From NCBI RefSeq assembly GCF_039621855.1, contig NZ_CP155071.1:1364001-1428000 (forward strand): a stretch of 64,000 nucleotides of DNA. The letters run 5' to 3'. This document shows, piece after piece, positions 1 to 8,438 of the stretch. This DNA comes from Erwinia sp. HDF1-3R (lineage in GTDB: Bacteria > Pseudomonadota > Gammaproteobacteria > Enterobacterales > Enterobacteriaceae). Made by a program: the position numbers and the translations under genes. Positions within the stretch are counted from its first letter, which is position 1. Each line of letters opens with the position of its first letter. The notes below the pieces were generated by a model. The model was given only the letters and a program-made list of their open reading frames with translations. It searched no databases and was not told the origin of the DNA.

Positions 1-2
1 CA

Positions 3-407
3 AAAAGCCCGACGGTAAAAGCGGTGAAAGCAAAAATTGAAGCCGAAGAGCAAAATTTTGACTTCGCCCTCCTTGACAGGGTGGTGGCTGAAGCAACCAA
101 CGTTGATATCCGGCAAATTGCGGAAGAGACCCAGCAGGAAGTGGTAGACGTTGAAACCGTGATTTCCTTTGGCAACAATGATGTGGTGCTGGATATCCGC
201 TCTCCCGACGAGCAGGACAGCCATCCCCTTATGCTGGAAGGCGCGGAGGTTAAATGCCTGCCGTTCTACAAACTCAGCACGCAGTTTGGCGATCTGGATC
301 AGAGCAAAACCTGGCTTCTCTACTGCGATCGTGGCGTGATGAGCCGCCTGCAGGCGCTCTATCTGCACGAGCAGGGATTTACTAATGTGAAGGTTTACAG
401 ACCTTAA
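3..407 (+). CDS. thiI: tRNA 4-thiouridine synthase ThiI, C-terminal part (partial at the window start)
   Basis: The reading frame is open from base 3, so the true start lies upstream. The visible 134 residues are the end of ThiI. ThiI activates uridine 8 of tRNA with ATP, transfers sulfur to it, and also supplies sulfur for thiazole synthesis. The first residues ([16 protein letters not shown]) match the end of the PP-loop domain. The rest is the rhodanese-like domain, with its persulfide-carrying cysteine in [12 protein letters not shown]. It ends in FTNVKVYRP, the usual enterobacterial C terminus, so the 3' end is intact. In E. coli thiI lies next to yajL-panE; here about 2.4 kb of accessory DNA separates them. 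Assignment is near certain. Confidence 0.96.
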   Translation, partial: KSPTVKAVKAKIEAEEQNFDFALLDRVVAEATNVDIRQIAEETQQEVVDVETVISFGNNDVVLDIRSPDEQDSHPLMLEGAEVKCLPFYKLSTQFGDLDQSKTWLLYCDRGVMSRLQALYLHEQGFTNVKVYRP

Positions 408-422
408 CCACAAAACGCGGAT

Positions 423-439
423 GGCTGCATTATGCAGCC
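423..439. terminator. Short perfect hairpin after thiI
   Basis: The 7-bp arms GGCTGCA and TGCAGCC enclose TTA, 16 bases after the thiI stop codon. There is no strong T run on the plus strand. On the minus strand the hairpin is followed by a few T residues about 7 bases on. It may serve as a weak terminator for the convergent thiI and Rz transcripts. Confidence 0.4.
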
Positions 440-497
440 GTCCTGCGCCTGAAGCCTGGCTACCCTTCAATGGCCATATGACATTGTTCTCACCGCA

Positions 498-1037
498 TCA
501 GGGCGCCTGTTCTACTGTTTTGTCCCAGATTCTTTCACAGGCTGCGCCTCGTATAGCTGACTGGTCAGCATAGTTTGCCAGCGCTCTATTGCGCTCGACA
601 GATTCTTCGAGCAGCTGGGCAAGCAAAAGGGAGGAGCGGGTCTCTGTCTGGCATTTTCCGGCAGCGGGAGCATTCTGGCGGGCATGACCGGCGATAAGCT
701 GCTTACGTAGTTTACCGATGGTGTGCTGCAACTGCTCAGCAGAAGACTTAGCATTAGCGGTCTCAGCATGCGCCTGTTCAAGCTGTTTGCTGGCATTATC
801 GTTTACCTGGCCGATGATAGTCTGACGGGCAAATTCCTTACTGCGCTCTGCCGCCTCTTGTTGTGCCCTGGCACGCCACTCTGCCAGATCCCTCTCGTGC
901 CATTTACCCGTCCACTCCCTCTCTGAGGCACGAAACCCTGAGTAATAAATGCCCGCGCCAACGCCAAGGAATAATAAAATAATCGCTACAGGTTTCCAGT
1001 AATTAATGGCCAGGTTGATTGCTTTCATTATTGCCAT
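498..1037 (-). CDS. Rz-like inner-membrane spanin (i-spanin), orphan phage lysis gene
   Basis: This 179-residue protein has a short N terminus and one transmembrane segment (about residues 14-34, YWKPVAIILLFLGVGAGIYY). A long charged, Ala/Glu/Gln-rich coiled-coil region follows (about 35-130), as in phage Rz i-spanins. Rz forms the periplasmic complex that fuses inner and outer membranes in the last step of phage lysis. A good ribosome site (AGGGGA) lies 7 bases before ATG 1037; a second in-frame ATG is at 1028. A second gene is nested in another frame (512-796), the classic Rz/Rz1 arrangement, which strongly supports the call. No holin, endolysin or other phage gene is visible, so the pair is a relic or a domesticated lysis module. 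Confidence 0.8.
   Translation of the reverse strand: MAIMKAINLAINYWKPVAIILLFLGVGAGIYYSGFRASEREWTGKWHERDLAEWRARAQQEAAERSKEFARQTIIGQVNDNASKQLEQAHAETANAKSSAEQLQHTIGKLRKQLIAGHARQNAPAAGKCQTETRSSLLLAQLLEESVERNRALANYADQSAIRGAACERIWDKTVEQAP
512..796 (-). CDS. Rz1-like outer-membrane spanin lipoprotein nested inside Rz
   Basis: This 94-residue frame lies wholly within the Rz gene in a different frame of the same strand. It begins with a basic N terminus and a hydrophobic stretch ending in the lipobox LLSSC (Cys23), so a lipoprotein is predicted. The mature part is rich in proline, including a PAPPFCLP segment, as expected of Rz1 o-spanins. An internal Met10 would give a shorter signal peptide and may be the real start. 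Its partner is the enclosing Rz: the two meet across the periplasm. A lipobox and proline-rich tail in a nested frame would be hard to explain by chance. Confidence 0.72.
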   Translation of the reverse strand: MPANSLNRRMLRPLMLSLLLSSCSTPSVNYVSSLSPVMPARMLPLPENARQRPAPPFCLPSCSKNLSSAIERWQTMLTSQLYEAQPVKESGTKQ

Positions 1038-1294
1038 TTTAAATCCCCTGGCTTAGCGATGCCGTCATTCACAATTTCCTGACAGCGTGCGCCACTCCGT
1101 TGATGAAGGTTTGCTGGCATGAAGACACTTTTATTATAACGATTCGTTGTCGAACCAGGGGCCTCTGGAATAATTATTTTTTAATGTAAAAAACACACTG
1201 TGTAATTTTTTAAAAACAATGCGTGTTTTTTTAATTAGGACGTTGACTAAAGAATAATAATGAATGGCCTTTTATTAAACTTTTTTTTTGCTGC

Positions 1295-1325
1295 GCCATG
1301 GTCCTGATTTCTGCAGGACCATGGC
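1295..1325. repeat. 12-bp perfect inverted repeat
   Basis: GCCATGGTCCTG (1295-1306) and CAGGACCATGGC (1314-1325) are exact reverse complements around a 7-base loop. A run of nine T lies just upstream (1281-1289) and none follows, so on neither strand is this a standard terminator. It may be a protein-binding site or an RNA stem. Confidence 0.75.
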
Positions 1326-1604
1326 AGTGAACTCTCATCATGCCCGCATAAGTCCCCATACATTTAATGCTTTGATTTTAAGTGATTATATCACTATTAA
1401 CTGGAACTAATAATTACCTTCCGCCACTTAATGCGGTTAAGAAGTGAACGTGTTTTTTTAAAAATTGATTTTTAGAAAATAGAAATTGATTCGTAAAAAA
1501 GCTGAAACTTACTTAATTATTCCTTATTTTTAATTGGCGAAGTAAATGATTTTCTTCTCAGAGTTTAGGATGAGTTTTTATTTAATTTTTAATTACTATA
1601 AATA

Positions 1605-1640
1605 AAACCCATTAGTGCCATGGGTTTCGAAATTTTTTTT
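1605..1640 (+). terminator. Terminator-like hairpin with T run and no gene before it
   Basis: Arms AAACCCAT (1605-1612) and ATGGGTTT (1620-1627) enclose a 7-base loop; after five bases comes a run of eight T. It reads as a plus-strand intrinsic terminator although no plus-strand gene lies between thiI and this point. Confidence 0.5.
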
Positions 1641-1763
1641 GCATTGGATCTTATTATCTTTACCTTTTTGGACACGTGAAGAATGTTTTAGTTTAGAATT
1701 AATGGCTCTAACGATCAGGATTTTATCTGAATGGCATTTCTCCCTGAATAAAAGGACAGGCGC

Positions 1764-2561
1764 ATGTTTATAAGTAAATCTATGCAGGTTTTTATCACAT
1801 TATACAGGCAGAAAAACCTTAAGCAGGCGGCCGACCAGCTCTGCCTCACCGTACCGCCCGTCTCGCGTATGTTAAAAAATACCGAGGAGTGGCTTGGGGT
1901 TAAGTTATTTATAATCGAACGTAATAAAGCCATCCCCACGCCTGCGGCAGAAGCGCTTTATAAAAAACTGATGCCACACTATTCGCTGCTTAATGAGATA
2001 CTGAATGATAACAAAAATCATCAGTTTACCATTTCATCATCGCTGACACATTCCTCCTTCTTCAGCTATGTCATGCAGCCCTTTATAAAAAAACTGTCCA
2101 CTATGCCCAGGGTGAAATTTTCCAGTCGTATTTATCACGAGGATGATGTTTATGTTTCTTTCTGCCAGATGCAGAGTTCAGATGATTTTTTACTGCATCA
2201 CTTCATTCTTCCCTGCGTCGTCTGCTGCACGCCTTCCGTGCGGGAAGGGTGGAAGCAGCTGGATTTAGTGGTGGATCATAGTTTGCTGGATACCGACGAG
2301 TTTCAGAACATCGTTCTTGTTCTGCGCAATGAGGGGTTTGAAGGTAAAATAAAACAGATTGATAATGCAGATCTTCAGCTCCTGCAGTTCAAACAGGGTG
2401 AGTGCATTATGCTGAATGTAAATGCCACGCATCCCGATGCAGAAACCATCCTGCCGTTTAACTTTTCACTCTCGCTTTATATTTATATTAATCAGGCCAG
2501 AAAAATGCCCAGTTCGGAACTTATGCTGGATTACCTATCCCATGAGATCGTAGGGCTTTAA
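1764..2561 (+). CDS. LysR-type transcriptional regulator, divergent effector domain
   Basis: This is a 265-residue DNA-binding protein. The N-terminal 60 residues form a LysR winged helix-turn-helix (SMQVFITLYRQKNLKQAADQ, then VSRMLKNTEEWLGVKLF). The rest is shorter than the usual LysR effector-binding domain (family about 290-320) and diverges from the common pattern, so the ligand cannot be guessed. The ATG at 1764 follows a good ribosome site (AAAGGACAGG). Codon use is AT-rich (many ATA, TTA, AAA), unlike the neighbours, which suggests horizontal acquisition together with the AT-rich DNA before it. No adjacent gene is an obvious target. The class is clear; the specific regulon is unknown. 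Confidence 0.8.
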   Translation: MFISKSMQVFITLYRQKNLKQAADQLCLTVPPVSRMLKNTEEWLGVKLFIIERNKAIPTPAAEALYKKLMPHYSLLNEILNDNKNHQFTISSSLTHSSFFSYVMQPFIKKLSTMPRVKFSSRIYHEDDVYVSFCQMQSSDDFLLHHFILPCVVCCTPSVREGWKQLDLVVDHSLLDTDEFQNIVLVLRNEGFEGKIKQIDNADLQLLQFKQGECIMLNVNATHPDAETILPFNFSLSLYIYINQARKMPSSELMLDYLSHEIVGL

Positions 2562-2822
2562 GGTTTATCAATGGTCATTTCTTAAAGAAACTACAGAGTG
2601 ATAAAAATGAAAAGACCAGGTTAAGCACCGCGAAATGGGCTATTACTCTACCTTTTTATCAACCGCAGCTTAGCGGTTGATGTCATCTGGGGCGATTCAG
2701 GTTGGCAATGCCTCAGGGCGAGGCTGTTATTTTCAGGACGCTTATTACGCCTCTTTCACCTTGCCTGTTTCCCGGCCAGCTAACCCTGGCCTTACTCTGA
2801 CAGCGTGACTTCACCTCAAAGC

Positions 2823-3428
2823 TTAGGCTTCCCAGTCGCGGTAGTCGTAAATGCCAGCGGCCAGCACCAGTTGTCCAGCCACCTCCTGTGCCTTATCCTT
2901 ACCGACCAGCAGGTCAATAAGCTTCAACGCAAAATCTATCGTGGTACCCGGCCCCTGGCTGGTCAGTAAATTAACTCGCGGGTCCCAGACAACGCGTTTA
3001 TCCACCCATTTCTCTTCAGGGATAGTTGCCTTCAGACCCGGCGAGCCAGTCATATTACCCACCGGAAACAGATTGTGGGGAATCAGTACGGTGCCGGGCG
3101 CCGCGCAAATGGCGGCAACAATGCGCCCGGAAAGATGAAACTGACGAACGGTTTCGACCACCAGGGGACTGTCGCGAAACGCTTCAGCACCCCGCAGGCC
3201 GCCTGGCAGAACGACAGCGGCGAAATCGTTGTCAGCAACCTCTACTAAGGGGGCATCGGCCAGTAGTCGCACTCCGCGGGAGCAGACGATTTCTTTGCTC
3301 CCCTCGTCCGTGACGCTGGCAGTGGTGACGCTAATCCCGCCGCGTACCAGTAAATCAATGGTGGTAACAGCTTCAGTTTCCTCACTGCCAGGTGCCAGGC
3401 AGACCAGTACCGATACGTTCGTGGTCAT
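2823..3428 (-). CDS. yajL: DJ-1/PfpI family protein YajL (protein and nucleotide deglycase, chaperone)
   Basis: This 201-residue cytoplasmic protein belongs to the ThiJ/DJ-1/PfpI family. YajL is reported to protect proteins against glyoxal adducts and oxidative damage. The nucleophile elbow AAICAAP places the reactive cysteine at residue 108, with the partner glutamate in PGSEETEAV near residues 14-20. The E. coli protein is 196 residues, so this is full length. The start codon lies inside the 3' end of panE (47-bp overlap on the same strand), so the two are translated from one message, as in E. coli. Confidence 0.93.
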   Translation of the reverse strand: MTTNVSVLVCLAPGSEETEAVTTIDLLVRGGISVTTASVTDEGSKEIVCSRGVRLLADAPLVEVADNDFAAVVLPGGLRGAEAFRDSPLVVETVRQFHLSGRIVAAICAAPGTVLIPHNLFPVGNMTGSPGLKATIPEEKWVDKRVVWDPRVNLLTSQGPGTTIDFALKLIDLLVGKDKAQEVAGQLVLAAGIYDYRDWEA

Positions 3429-4302
3429 AATTTTGCTCCTTTCGTTTCACTATTTCATAAAGTCGGCTGTTTTGTGGCGTAGACAGGCCCTGTGCACGTG
3501 CGCGACGGATAATGTAACCGGTAATGTATTCAATCTCAGTACGGCGTTCGGCCCGGATATCCTGTAGCATGGAACAGGTATTTGCTGCCGTGCTGTGAAT
3601 CACATCCATCACCACGGCGAGCAGCGACGCTGTCGAGGTGTGCTGGCCTTCACGCTCCATGACCATGGCTAATTCATCGCAGAGGACGGTAATTTCGTCA
3701 CCATAGTTTACCAGCTCACCGTTGGTACAGTCGTACAGTACAGCCAGCGGGTTGATCACGCAGTTGACCGCCAGCTTTTGCCAGGCGGCAGAGGCCACGT
3801 TATTGTGCCAGGCAACGTCGGGCAGGGCATGATGTAGCATCTCGGCAAGGCCGCTAAACTCTGCCGCTTCGGGAGACGTGGGGCCAATATGCGTCACCCC
3901 GGAAGCCACGTGAATCACTCTGCTGCCGTCACGTTTGGCTGCGTGAGTCGTTACTCCCCGCAGGAGCGGTTGTCGTAGCGCACTGAGCTCTTCCAGCGTG
4001 CCCATGCCATTATGCAGCAGCAGGATTGGGCACGATCCCCGTAGCGCAGGCTGTAAATTTTTAACCGCTTCTGAAACCTGCCAGGCTTTAAGCGTAACCA
4101 GCAGCAGACTGCTTTCTGACAGAAACGCGGCGTCGTTAGCAAGGTAGCGTTTACCGATCGTCTCCCCTGCAAGCGTAACAACGTCAACAGAACAGTGAGA
4201 CTGCGGCACACGCAGCCATCCCTGCACCTCATGTCCCTGCTGGTCGAGGGCTGCAAGCCAGATCTGCCCTAACGCGCCGCACCCCAATACGGTTATTTTC
4301 AT
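3382..4302 (-). CDS. panE: 2-dehydropantoate 2-reductase PanE
   Basis: PanE reduces ketopantoate to pantoate with NADPH in pantothenate and coenzyme A synthesis. The 306-residue protein begins [15 protein letters not shown], a Rossmann GxGxxG motif binding NADPH. The central [14 protein letters not shown] segment and the C-terminal helical domain follow the family pattern. The start at 4302 is chosen because it is preceded by a strong ribosome site (GGGGAGGA) and gives the family length (E. coli 303); the open frame extends 66 bases upstream without support. The 3' end overlaps yajL, and yajQ is divergent. Confidence 0.94.
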   Translation of the reverse strand: MKITVLGCGALGQIWLAALDQQGHEVQGWLRVPQSHCSVDVVTLAGETIGKRYLANDAAFLSESSLLLVTLKAWQVSEAVKNLQPALRGSCPILLLHNGMGTLEELSALRQPLLRGVTTHAAKRDGSRVIHVASGVTHIGPTSPEAAEFSGLAEMLHHALPDVAWHNNVASAAWQKLAVNCVINPLAVLYDCTNGELVNYGDEITVLCDELAMVMEREGQHTSTASLLAVVMDVIHSTAANTCSMLQDIRAERRTEIEYITGYIIRRARAQGLSTPQNSRLYEIVKRKEQNYDHERIGTGLPGTWQ

Positions 4303-4487
4303 TAATCCTCCCCGCCTGCGGATGGTATTCAGTGATGCTGGGTTATGGTAGTCAGCCAGCCAGGCCAAAAATTACCACCAGGCACACTGCGTGTAACTCC
4401 CCCTGGTATAGCTTTCGACAGCGGTGGTTTTTTTACCGTGGCGAAGTGGGTATTATGCACGTCACTTTAGATTCAGGAGAATACATC

Positions 4488-4979
4488 ATGCCATCTTTCG
4501 ATATCGTTTCAGAAATTGACATGCAGGAAGTCCGTAATGCCGTTGAGAATGCTAACCGTGAGATCTCAACGCGCTTTGATTTCCGCAATGTCACGGCCAG
4601 CTACGAGCTTAACGAGAAAAACGAGTCCATTAAGGTGCTGAGCGAATCTGACTTTCAGGTTAAACAGCTGGTGGATATCCTGCGCGAGAAATTATTAAAG
4701 CGCGGTATTGAAGGTGCAGCGCTGGAGGTGCCAGAAGAAATTGAGCACAGCGGCAAAAGCTGGACCGTCGAGGCCAAAATGAAGCAGGGCATTCCGACAG
4801 ACGTGGCGAAGAAGCTTGTTAAGCTGATTAAAGACAGCAAGATAAAGGTGCAGTCGCAGATTCAGGGAGAAGAAGTGCGGGTTAACGGCAAATCTCGCGA
4901 CGATCTGCAAAGTGCGATGGCGTTGGTTCGTGGGGGGAATTTAGGTCAGCCCTTCCAGTTTAAAAACTTCCGCGACTAA
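4488..4979 (+). CDS. yajQ: Nucleotide-binding protein YajQ (UPF0234)
   Basis: YajQ is a 163-residue cytoplasmic protein of the UPF0234 family with a duplicated ferredoxin-like fold. Homologues bind nucleotides, and in Xanthomonas a YajQ-like protein binds cyclic di-GMP. The sequence begins [15 protein letters not shown] and ends [14 protein letters not shown], the standard enterobacterial termini. The ATG at 4488 has AGGAGA seven bases upstream; the longer open frame starting at 4332 is rejected because it runs through the promoter region shared with panE. Confidence 0.94.
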   Translation: MPSFDIVSEIDMQEVRNAVENANREISTRFDFRNVTASYELNEKNESIKVLSESDFQVKQLVDILREKLLKRGIEGAALEVPEEIEHSGKSWTVEAKMKQGIPTDVAKKLVKLIKDSKIKVQSQIQGEEVRVNGKSRDDLQSAMALVRGGNLGQPFQFKNFRD

Positions 4980-4993
4980 ACCTTCGTGGAGCG

Positions 4994-5022
4994 CCTATGC
5001 GGAGAATCGCTCTCCGCATAGG
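4994..5022. terminator. Bidirectional hairpin between convergent yajQ and yajR
   Basis: Perfect 12-bp arms CCTATGCGGAGA and TCTCCGCATAGG enclose ATCGC. A T-rich stretch (ATATTCATTTT) follows on the plus strand. It lies between two convergent genes and probably ends both transcripts. Confidence 0.65.
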
Positions 5023-5048
5023 ATATTCATTTTACAGCAGCAAACCCT

Positions 5049-6413
5049 TCAGGCCGAGGCGACCAGGGCTTCAAGCTCCACGCGGCTGGTCACTTTACTG
5101 TCAATTTTCACGTAGGCACTTTTCTCCTCCGGAACAATAAACACCGCCGCGACGCCGGGCTGGGCCTTTAAGCGTTTTTCCAGCTTTGCGCTGTCCTGAT
5201 GATGATCGCCCAGCATAATGCGCAGGCTACTGACATAGGGTGGCTCTTTCATCGTACAGCTGACTAACAGCCAGACTGCCGCCACCATCGCGCCGACAAG
5301 AAACACCGTCTGGGCATCAAAATGGCCAAACAGCCAGCCACCCAGGCTACCGCCGATGGCAACGCCGATAAACTGGCTGGTTGAATACAGCCCCATCGCC
5401 GTGCCTTTATAGCCAGGGGGGGACTCTTTGCTGACCAGCGAGGGGAGGATAGCTTCCATCAGATTGAATCCGATAAAGAACAGCTGTACGCCGACCACCA
5501 GGGTCCAGAAATGCGCACCGGCACCCCACAGCACAATTTCGGCAATCAGCATCAGCGCGATACAGCAGATAAATACCCGCTTCATACGGCGCTTCACTTC
5601 GGCATAAATAATAAAAGGAATAACGCTGCAAAAGGCGATCAACATTGTCACCAGGTAGACTTTCCAGTGCTGTTCAGCAGGGAATCCTGCCTGCTCAAAC
5701 TCGCCCGGCAGCGCGACAAAGCTCGACATCAGCAGGATATGCAGACACAAAATGCCAAAGTTAAGCTTGACCAGCCGACCGTTGGATAACACATCACGAA
5801 AGCTCCCCTTAACCATCCCCGACTCACGGTTGAGAATATGCACCGGGGTGGAAGGGACCACCAGCAGGGTGATGATAATGCCGCCCGTAGCCAGCAGGGC
5901 AATCATCCAGAACAGCGCATGCAGACCCAGCGCGTGCGTAATAATGGGCCCCAGCACCATCGCAATGGCGAAGGTCACACCGAAGCTGATGCCAATAAAC
6001 GCCATCGCCTTGGTCCGGTTTTGTTCACGGGTGAGGTCAGAGAGTAACGCCATCACCGCTGCGGCAATCGCCCCCGAACCCTGTAGCGCACGCCCCAGGA
6101 TAATGCCCCAGATGGACGTGGTGCAGGCGGCAATCACGCTACCGAGGACAAATATCAGCAATCCGCCGACAATTAACGGTTTGCGGCCGATGCGATCGGA
6201 CAGCAGTCCGAAGGGGATTTGAAAAATGGCCTGAGCCAGACCGTAGATACCGATAGCGAGTCCAATCAGTGCCTCGCTTGCTCCCTGGAGTGCCATCCCG
6301 TACGTGGTCAGAACGGGTAACACCATAAACATTCCCAGCATTCGCAGGGAAAATACCGTGCCTAAACCCCATGTCGCGCGCAGCTCGACTGGAGTCATTT
6401 TATTATCGTTCAT
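5049..6413 (-). CDS. yajR: Major facilitator superfamily transporter YajR
   Basis: This 454-residue inner-membrane protein has twelve predicted transmembrane segments, the loop 2-3 signature GLLSDRIGRKPLI typical of drug:proton antiporters, and a C-terminal soluble ferredoxin-like YAM domain (about residues 390-454) unique to YajR. The length equals the E. coli protein. The physiological substrate is not established. It is transcribed towards yajQ and away from nothing obvious; a long terminator hairpin separates it from cyoE. Confidence 0.93.
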   Translation of the reverse strand: MNDNKMTPVELRATWGLGTVFSLRMLGMFMVLPVLTTYGMALQGASEALIGLAIGIYGLAQAIFQIPFGLLSDRIGRKPLIVGGLLIFVLGSVIAACTTSIWGIILGRALQGSGAIAAAVMALLSDLTREQNRTKAMAFIGISFGVTFAIAMVLGPIITHALGLHALFWMIALLATGGIIITLLVVPSTPVHILNRESGMVKGSFRDVLSNGRLVKLNFGILCLHILLMSSFVALPGEFEQAGFPAEQHWKVYLVTMLIAFCSVIPFIIYAEVKRRMKRVFICCIALMLIAEIVLWGAGAHFWTLVVGVQLFFIGFNLMEAILPSLVSKESPPGYKGTAMGLYSTSQFIGVAIGGSLGGWLFGHFDAQTVFLVGAMVAAVWLLVSCTMKEPPYVSSLRIMLGDHHQDSAKLEKRLKAQPGVAAVFIVPEEKSAYVKIDSKVTSRVELEALVASA

Positions 6414-6503
6414 TACTACCTCAGTTTATCTGGTCGACATATTTTAGGCGGCGGGGCAGGGCGGGTAAAACGATACTTCATGCGAAGTCGTAACAAAAAG
6501 AAA

Positions 6504-6575
6504 GGGCGTGCGATACCCTGGGTAGTTAGCGCTGTAGCTGCTACAGCGCCAGTTACTTCAGGTATCGTCACGCCC
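6504..6575 (-). terminator. Extended hairpin terminator of the cyo operon
   Basis: An almost continuous stem spans 72 bases: GGGCGTG/CACGCCC outside, CGATACC/GGTATCG next, and GCGCTGTAG/CTACAGCGC inside around CTG. Read on the minus strand, just after cyoE, it is followed by TTTCTTTTTGTT, an intrinsic terminator tail. The stem is much longer than usual. Confidence 0.8.
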
Positions 6576-6593
6576 CTGACGATCGGAGTAGTG

Positions 6594-7484
6594 TTACCAG
6601 ACGTATGTCAGCAGATCCTTGGAAGCCGGCGTCATGAAGTCGACCGACATCATCACGCTAAGTGCTGTAATCGCCACGATGGAGAAGACAAACAGCTTAC
6701 GCGCCCAGACGCGATCGTTCTGCGTCTTGTAGCCTGAAAGTGCCATCCCCAACCACCACACGCTTACGGCAGCAGCCACAACCAGATATTTGTAGCCTGC
6801 ATAGCCCACCAGCGTCAGCATCAGCGTGGCAACCATAAAGGCGATGATGTACACCGTAATATGGTTTTTTGCCACAGAGATACCTTTTACCACCGGCAGA
6901 ACCGGGATATTCGCTGCCTGGTAATCTTTAAAGCGGAAGATGGCAATCGCATAGGAGTGCGGCATCTGCCACAGGCTAAAGATAGCCAGTAGGATCAGCG
7001 CGCCTGCATCAAAATGGCTGGTTACCGCGCAGTAGCCAATGACCGGTGGCGCGGCGCCAGAGAGACTGCCAATTAAGGTGCCATAGACGGATTTGCGCTT
7101 CATATACAGGCTATAGACGCCGACATAAACCACAAAGCCCATCACCGCCAGCCACATGGCCAGCGGGTTTGCTCCGAAATACAGCAACGCGAATCCAGCA
7201 ATACCCAGAACGGTTGCATAAACCAGAGAGACAGTCGGAGAAATGAGGCCTTTAACCAGCACTCGATTTCTGGTTCTCTCCATTTTTACGTCGATGTCAC
7301 GGTCGATAAAGTTGTTGTAAACACAACCCGATGCGACCACCAGCGAGACGCCGACTAAGGTGGAGAGAAACAGGGCATAGTCGATGCTGCCTTTAGAGGC
7401 CAGCAGGAATCCCCCGATGACAGAAATTAAATTCCCGAAAATAATTCCTGGTTTCGTTACTTGCAGGTATTGCTTAATCATCAC
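6594..7484 (-). CDS. cyoE: Protoheme IX farnesyltransferase (heme O synthase) CyoE
   Basis: CyoE attaches a farnesyl group to heme B, making heme O for the cytochrome bo3 oxidase encoded upstream. The 296-residue integral membrane protein carries the prenyltransferase aspartate motif [18 protein letters not shown] in an early cytoplasmic loop and a second conserved loop with [13 protein letters not shown]. About nine transmembrane helices are visible. It is the last gene of cyoABCDE, starting 10 bases after the cyoD stop, and is followed by a strong terminator. Confidence 0.96.
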   Translation of the reverse strand: MMIKQYLQVTKPGIIFGNLISVIGGFLLASKGSIDYALFLSTLVGVSLVVASGCVYNNFIDRDIDVKMERTRNRVLVKGLISPTVSLVYATVLGIAGFALLYFGANPLAMWLAVMGFVVYVGVYSLYMKRKSVYGTLIGSLSGAAPPVIGYCAVTSHFDAGALILLAIFSLWQMPHSYAIAIFRFKDYQAANIPVLPVVKGISVAKNHITVYIIAFMVATLMLTLVGYAGYKYLVVAAAVSVWWLGMALSGYKTQNDRVWARKLFVFSIVAITALSVMMSVDFMTPASKDLLTYVW

Positions 7485-7494
7485 AGGCAGCTCT

Positions 7495-7824
7495 TTAGTG
7501 GACCATCATGTTGTAATTGAGGTTCCACATAATCCATATAGAGCCCACTACAACAATTAGAATGATGACGGCGGAAAAGATAATCGCCACCAGATTCCAA
7601 CGCTGATCGGTAGAGGTGCTGAGGTGCAGGAAGTAATAGAGATGCACCAGCACCTGAATGACTGCGGTGACAATCACAACGGCGAGAATAGTCGATTTAG
7701 CCGCGCCGCCGTGCATCACCATCCAGAAAGGAATGGCAGTCAGGATGATCGACAGAACAAAGCCGATCATGTAGGTCTTCACGCTACCGTGGGAGGTACC
7801 ATGATCGGTTAATGTCTTACTCAT
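7495..7824 (-). CDS. cyoD: Cytochrome bo3 ubiquinol oxidase subunit IV, CyoD
   Basis: CyoD is the small 109-residue subunit of the bo3 oxidase, with three transmembrane helices; it helps assembly of the copper B site. The start MSKTLTDHG at 7824 gives the E. coli length. The open frame extends upstream, but the chosen ATG overlaps the cyoC stop codon (TAATG), an arrangement that indicates translational coupling. Confidence 0.94.
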   Translation of the reverse strand: MSKTLTDHGTSHGSVKTYMIGFVLSIILTAIPFWMVMHGGAAKSTILAVVIVTAVIQVLVHLYYFLHLSTSTDQRWNLVAIIFSAVIILIVVVGSIWIMWNLNYNMMVH

Positions 7825-8438
7825 TACATGGCCCCCAGCAGATAAACGATGGTGAATACACAAATCCAGACCACGTCAAGGAAGTGCCAGAACATGCTCA
7901 GGCACATCACACGGGTATGGTTAGTGGATGTCAGGCCCTTAGTGGCAACCTGATACATCAGCACCAGCATCCAGATCAAACCAGACGTCACGTGCAGACC
8001 GTGAGTCCCGACCAGCGTAAAGAATGCTGACAGGAAGCCACTGCGCTGCGGACCGAAACCTTCGGTGATCAGATGATGGAACTCATAGATTTCCATTGAG
8101 ATAAAGCCCGCACCCAGCAGGAAGGTCAGCGCCAGCCAACCTAAAACGGTGGCTTTGGTGCCTTTTTCCATGCTGATAACGGCAAACCCGTAAGTAATGG
8201 AGCTGAACAGCAGCAGTGCTGTCTCGCCCAGTACGAAGGGTAACTCAAAGATATCTTTCCCTGCCGGGCCACCAGCCGTGCTGTTGACCATAACTGCATA
8301 GGTCGCAAACAGCGTTGCGAAGATAATGCAGTCACTCATCAGGTAGATCCAGAAGCCAAAGAGTTTATTGGCTCCTGCATCGTGATGCCCATGCTCCGCA
8401 TGGGCGTCGTGGTGTTTAGTCAGAGTTTCAGTCGACAT
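7824..8438 (-). CDS. cyoC: Cytochrome bo3 ubiquinol oxidase subunit III, CyoC
   Basis: This is a 204-residue protein with five predicted transmembrane helices and a His-rich N terminus ([14 protein letters not shown]), matching CyoC and the subunit III family of heme-copper oxidases. It packs against CyoB in the inner membrane. The family segment with [17 protein letters not shown] is present. The start overlaps the end of cyoB by 11 bases and the stop overlaps the cyoD start. Confidence 0.95.
   Translation of the reverse strand: MSTETLTKHHDAHAEHGHHDAGANKLFGFWIYLMSDCIIFATLFATYAVMVNSTAGGPAGKDIFELPFVLGETALLLFSSITYGFAVISMEKGTKATVLGWLALTFLLGAGFISMEIYEFHHLITEGFGPQRSGFLSAFFTLVGTHGLHVTSGLIWMLVLMYQVATKGLTSTNHTRVMCLSMFWHFLDVVWICVFTIVYLLGAM

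Larger units (their letters stand above)
1038..1763. other. AT-rich intergenic region between Rz and a LysR gene
   Basis: These 726 bases have no convincing coding frame and are visibly richer in A/T than the flanking backbone. They contain a 12-bp perfect inverted repeat (1295-1325), a sigma-70-like promoter candidate (TTGATT at 1372, 17-base spacer, TATTAA at 1395) and a plus-strand terminator-like hairpin with a T run (1605-1640). The last two could delimit an untranslated RNA of roughly 230 bases, but this is conjecture. Confidence 0.5.

Noticed and set aside
2774-2791. GGCCAG/CTGGCC hairpin between LysR and yajL as a terminator
   Set aside because: Only a 6-bp stem and no T run on either strand.
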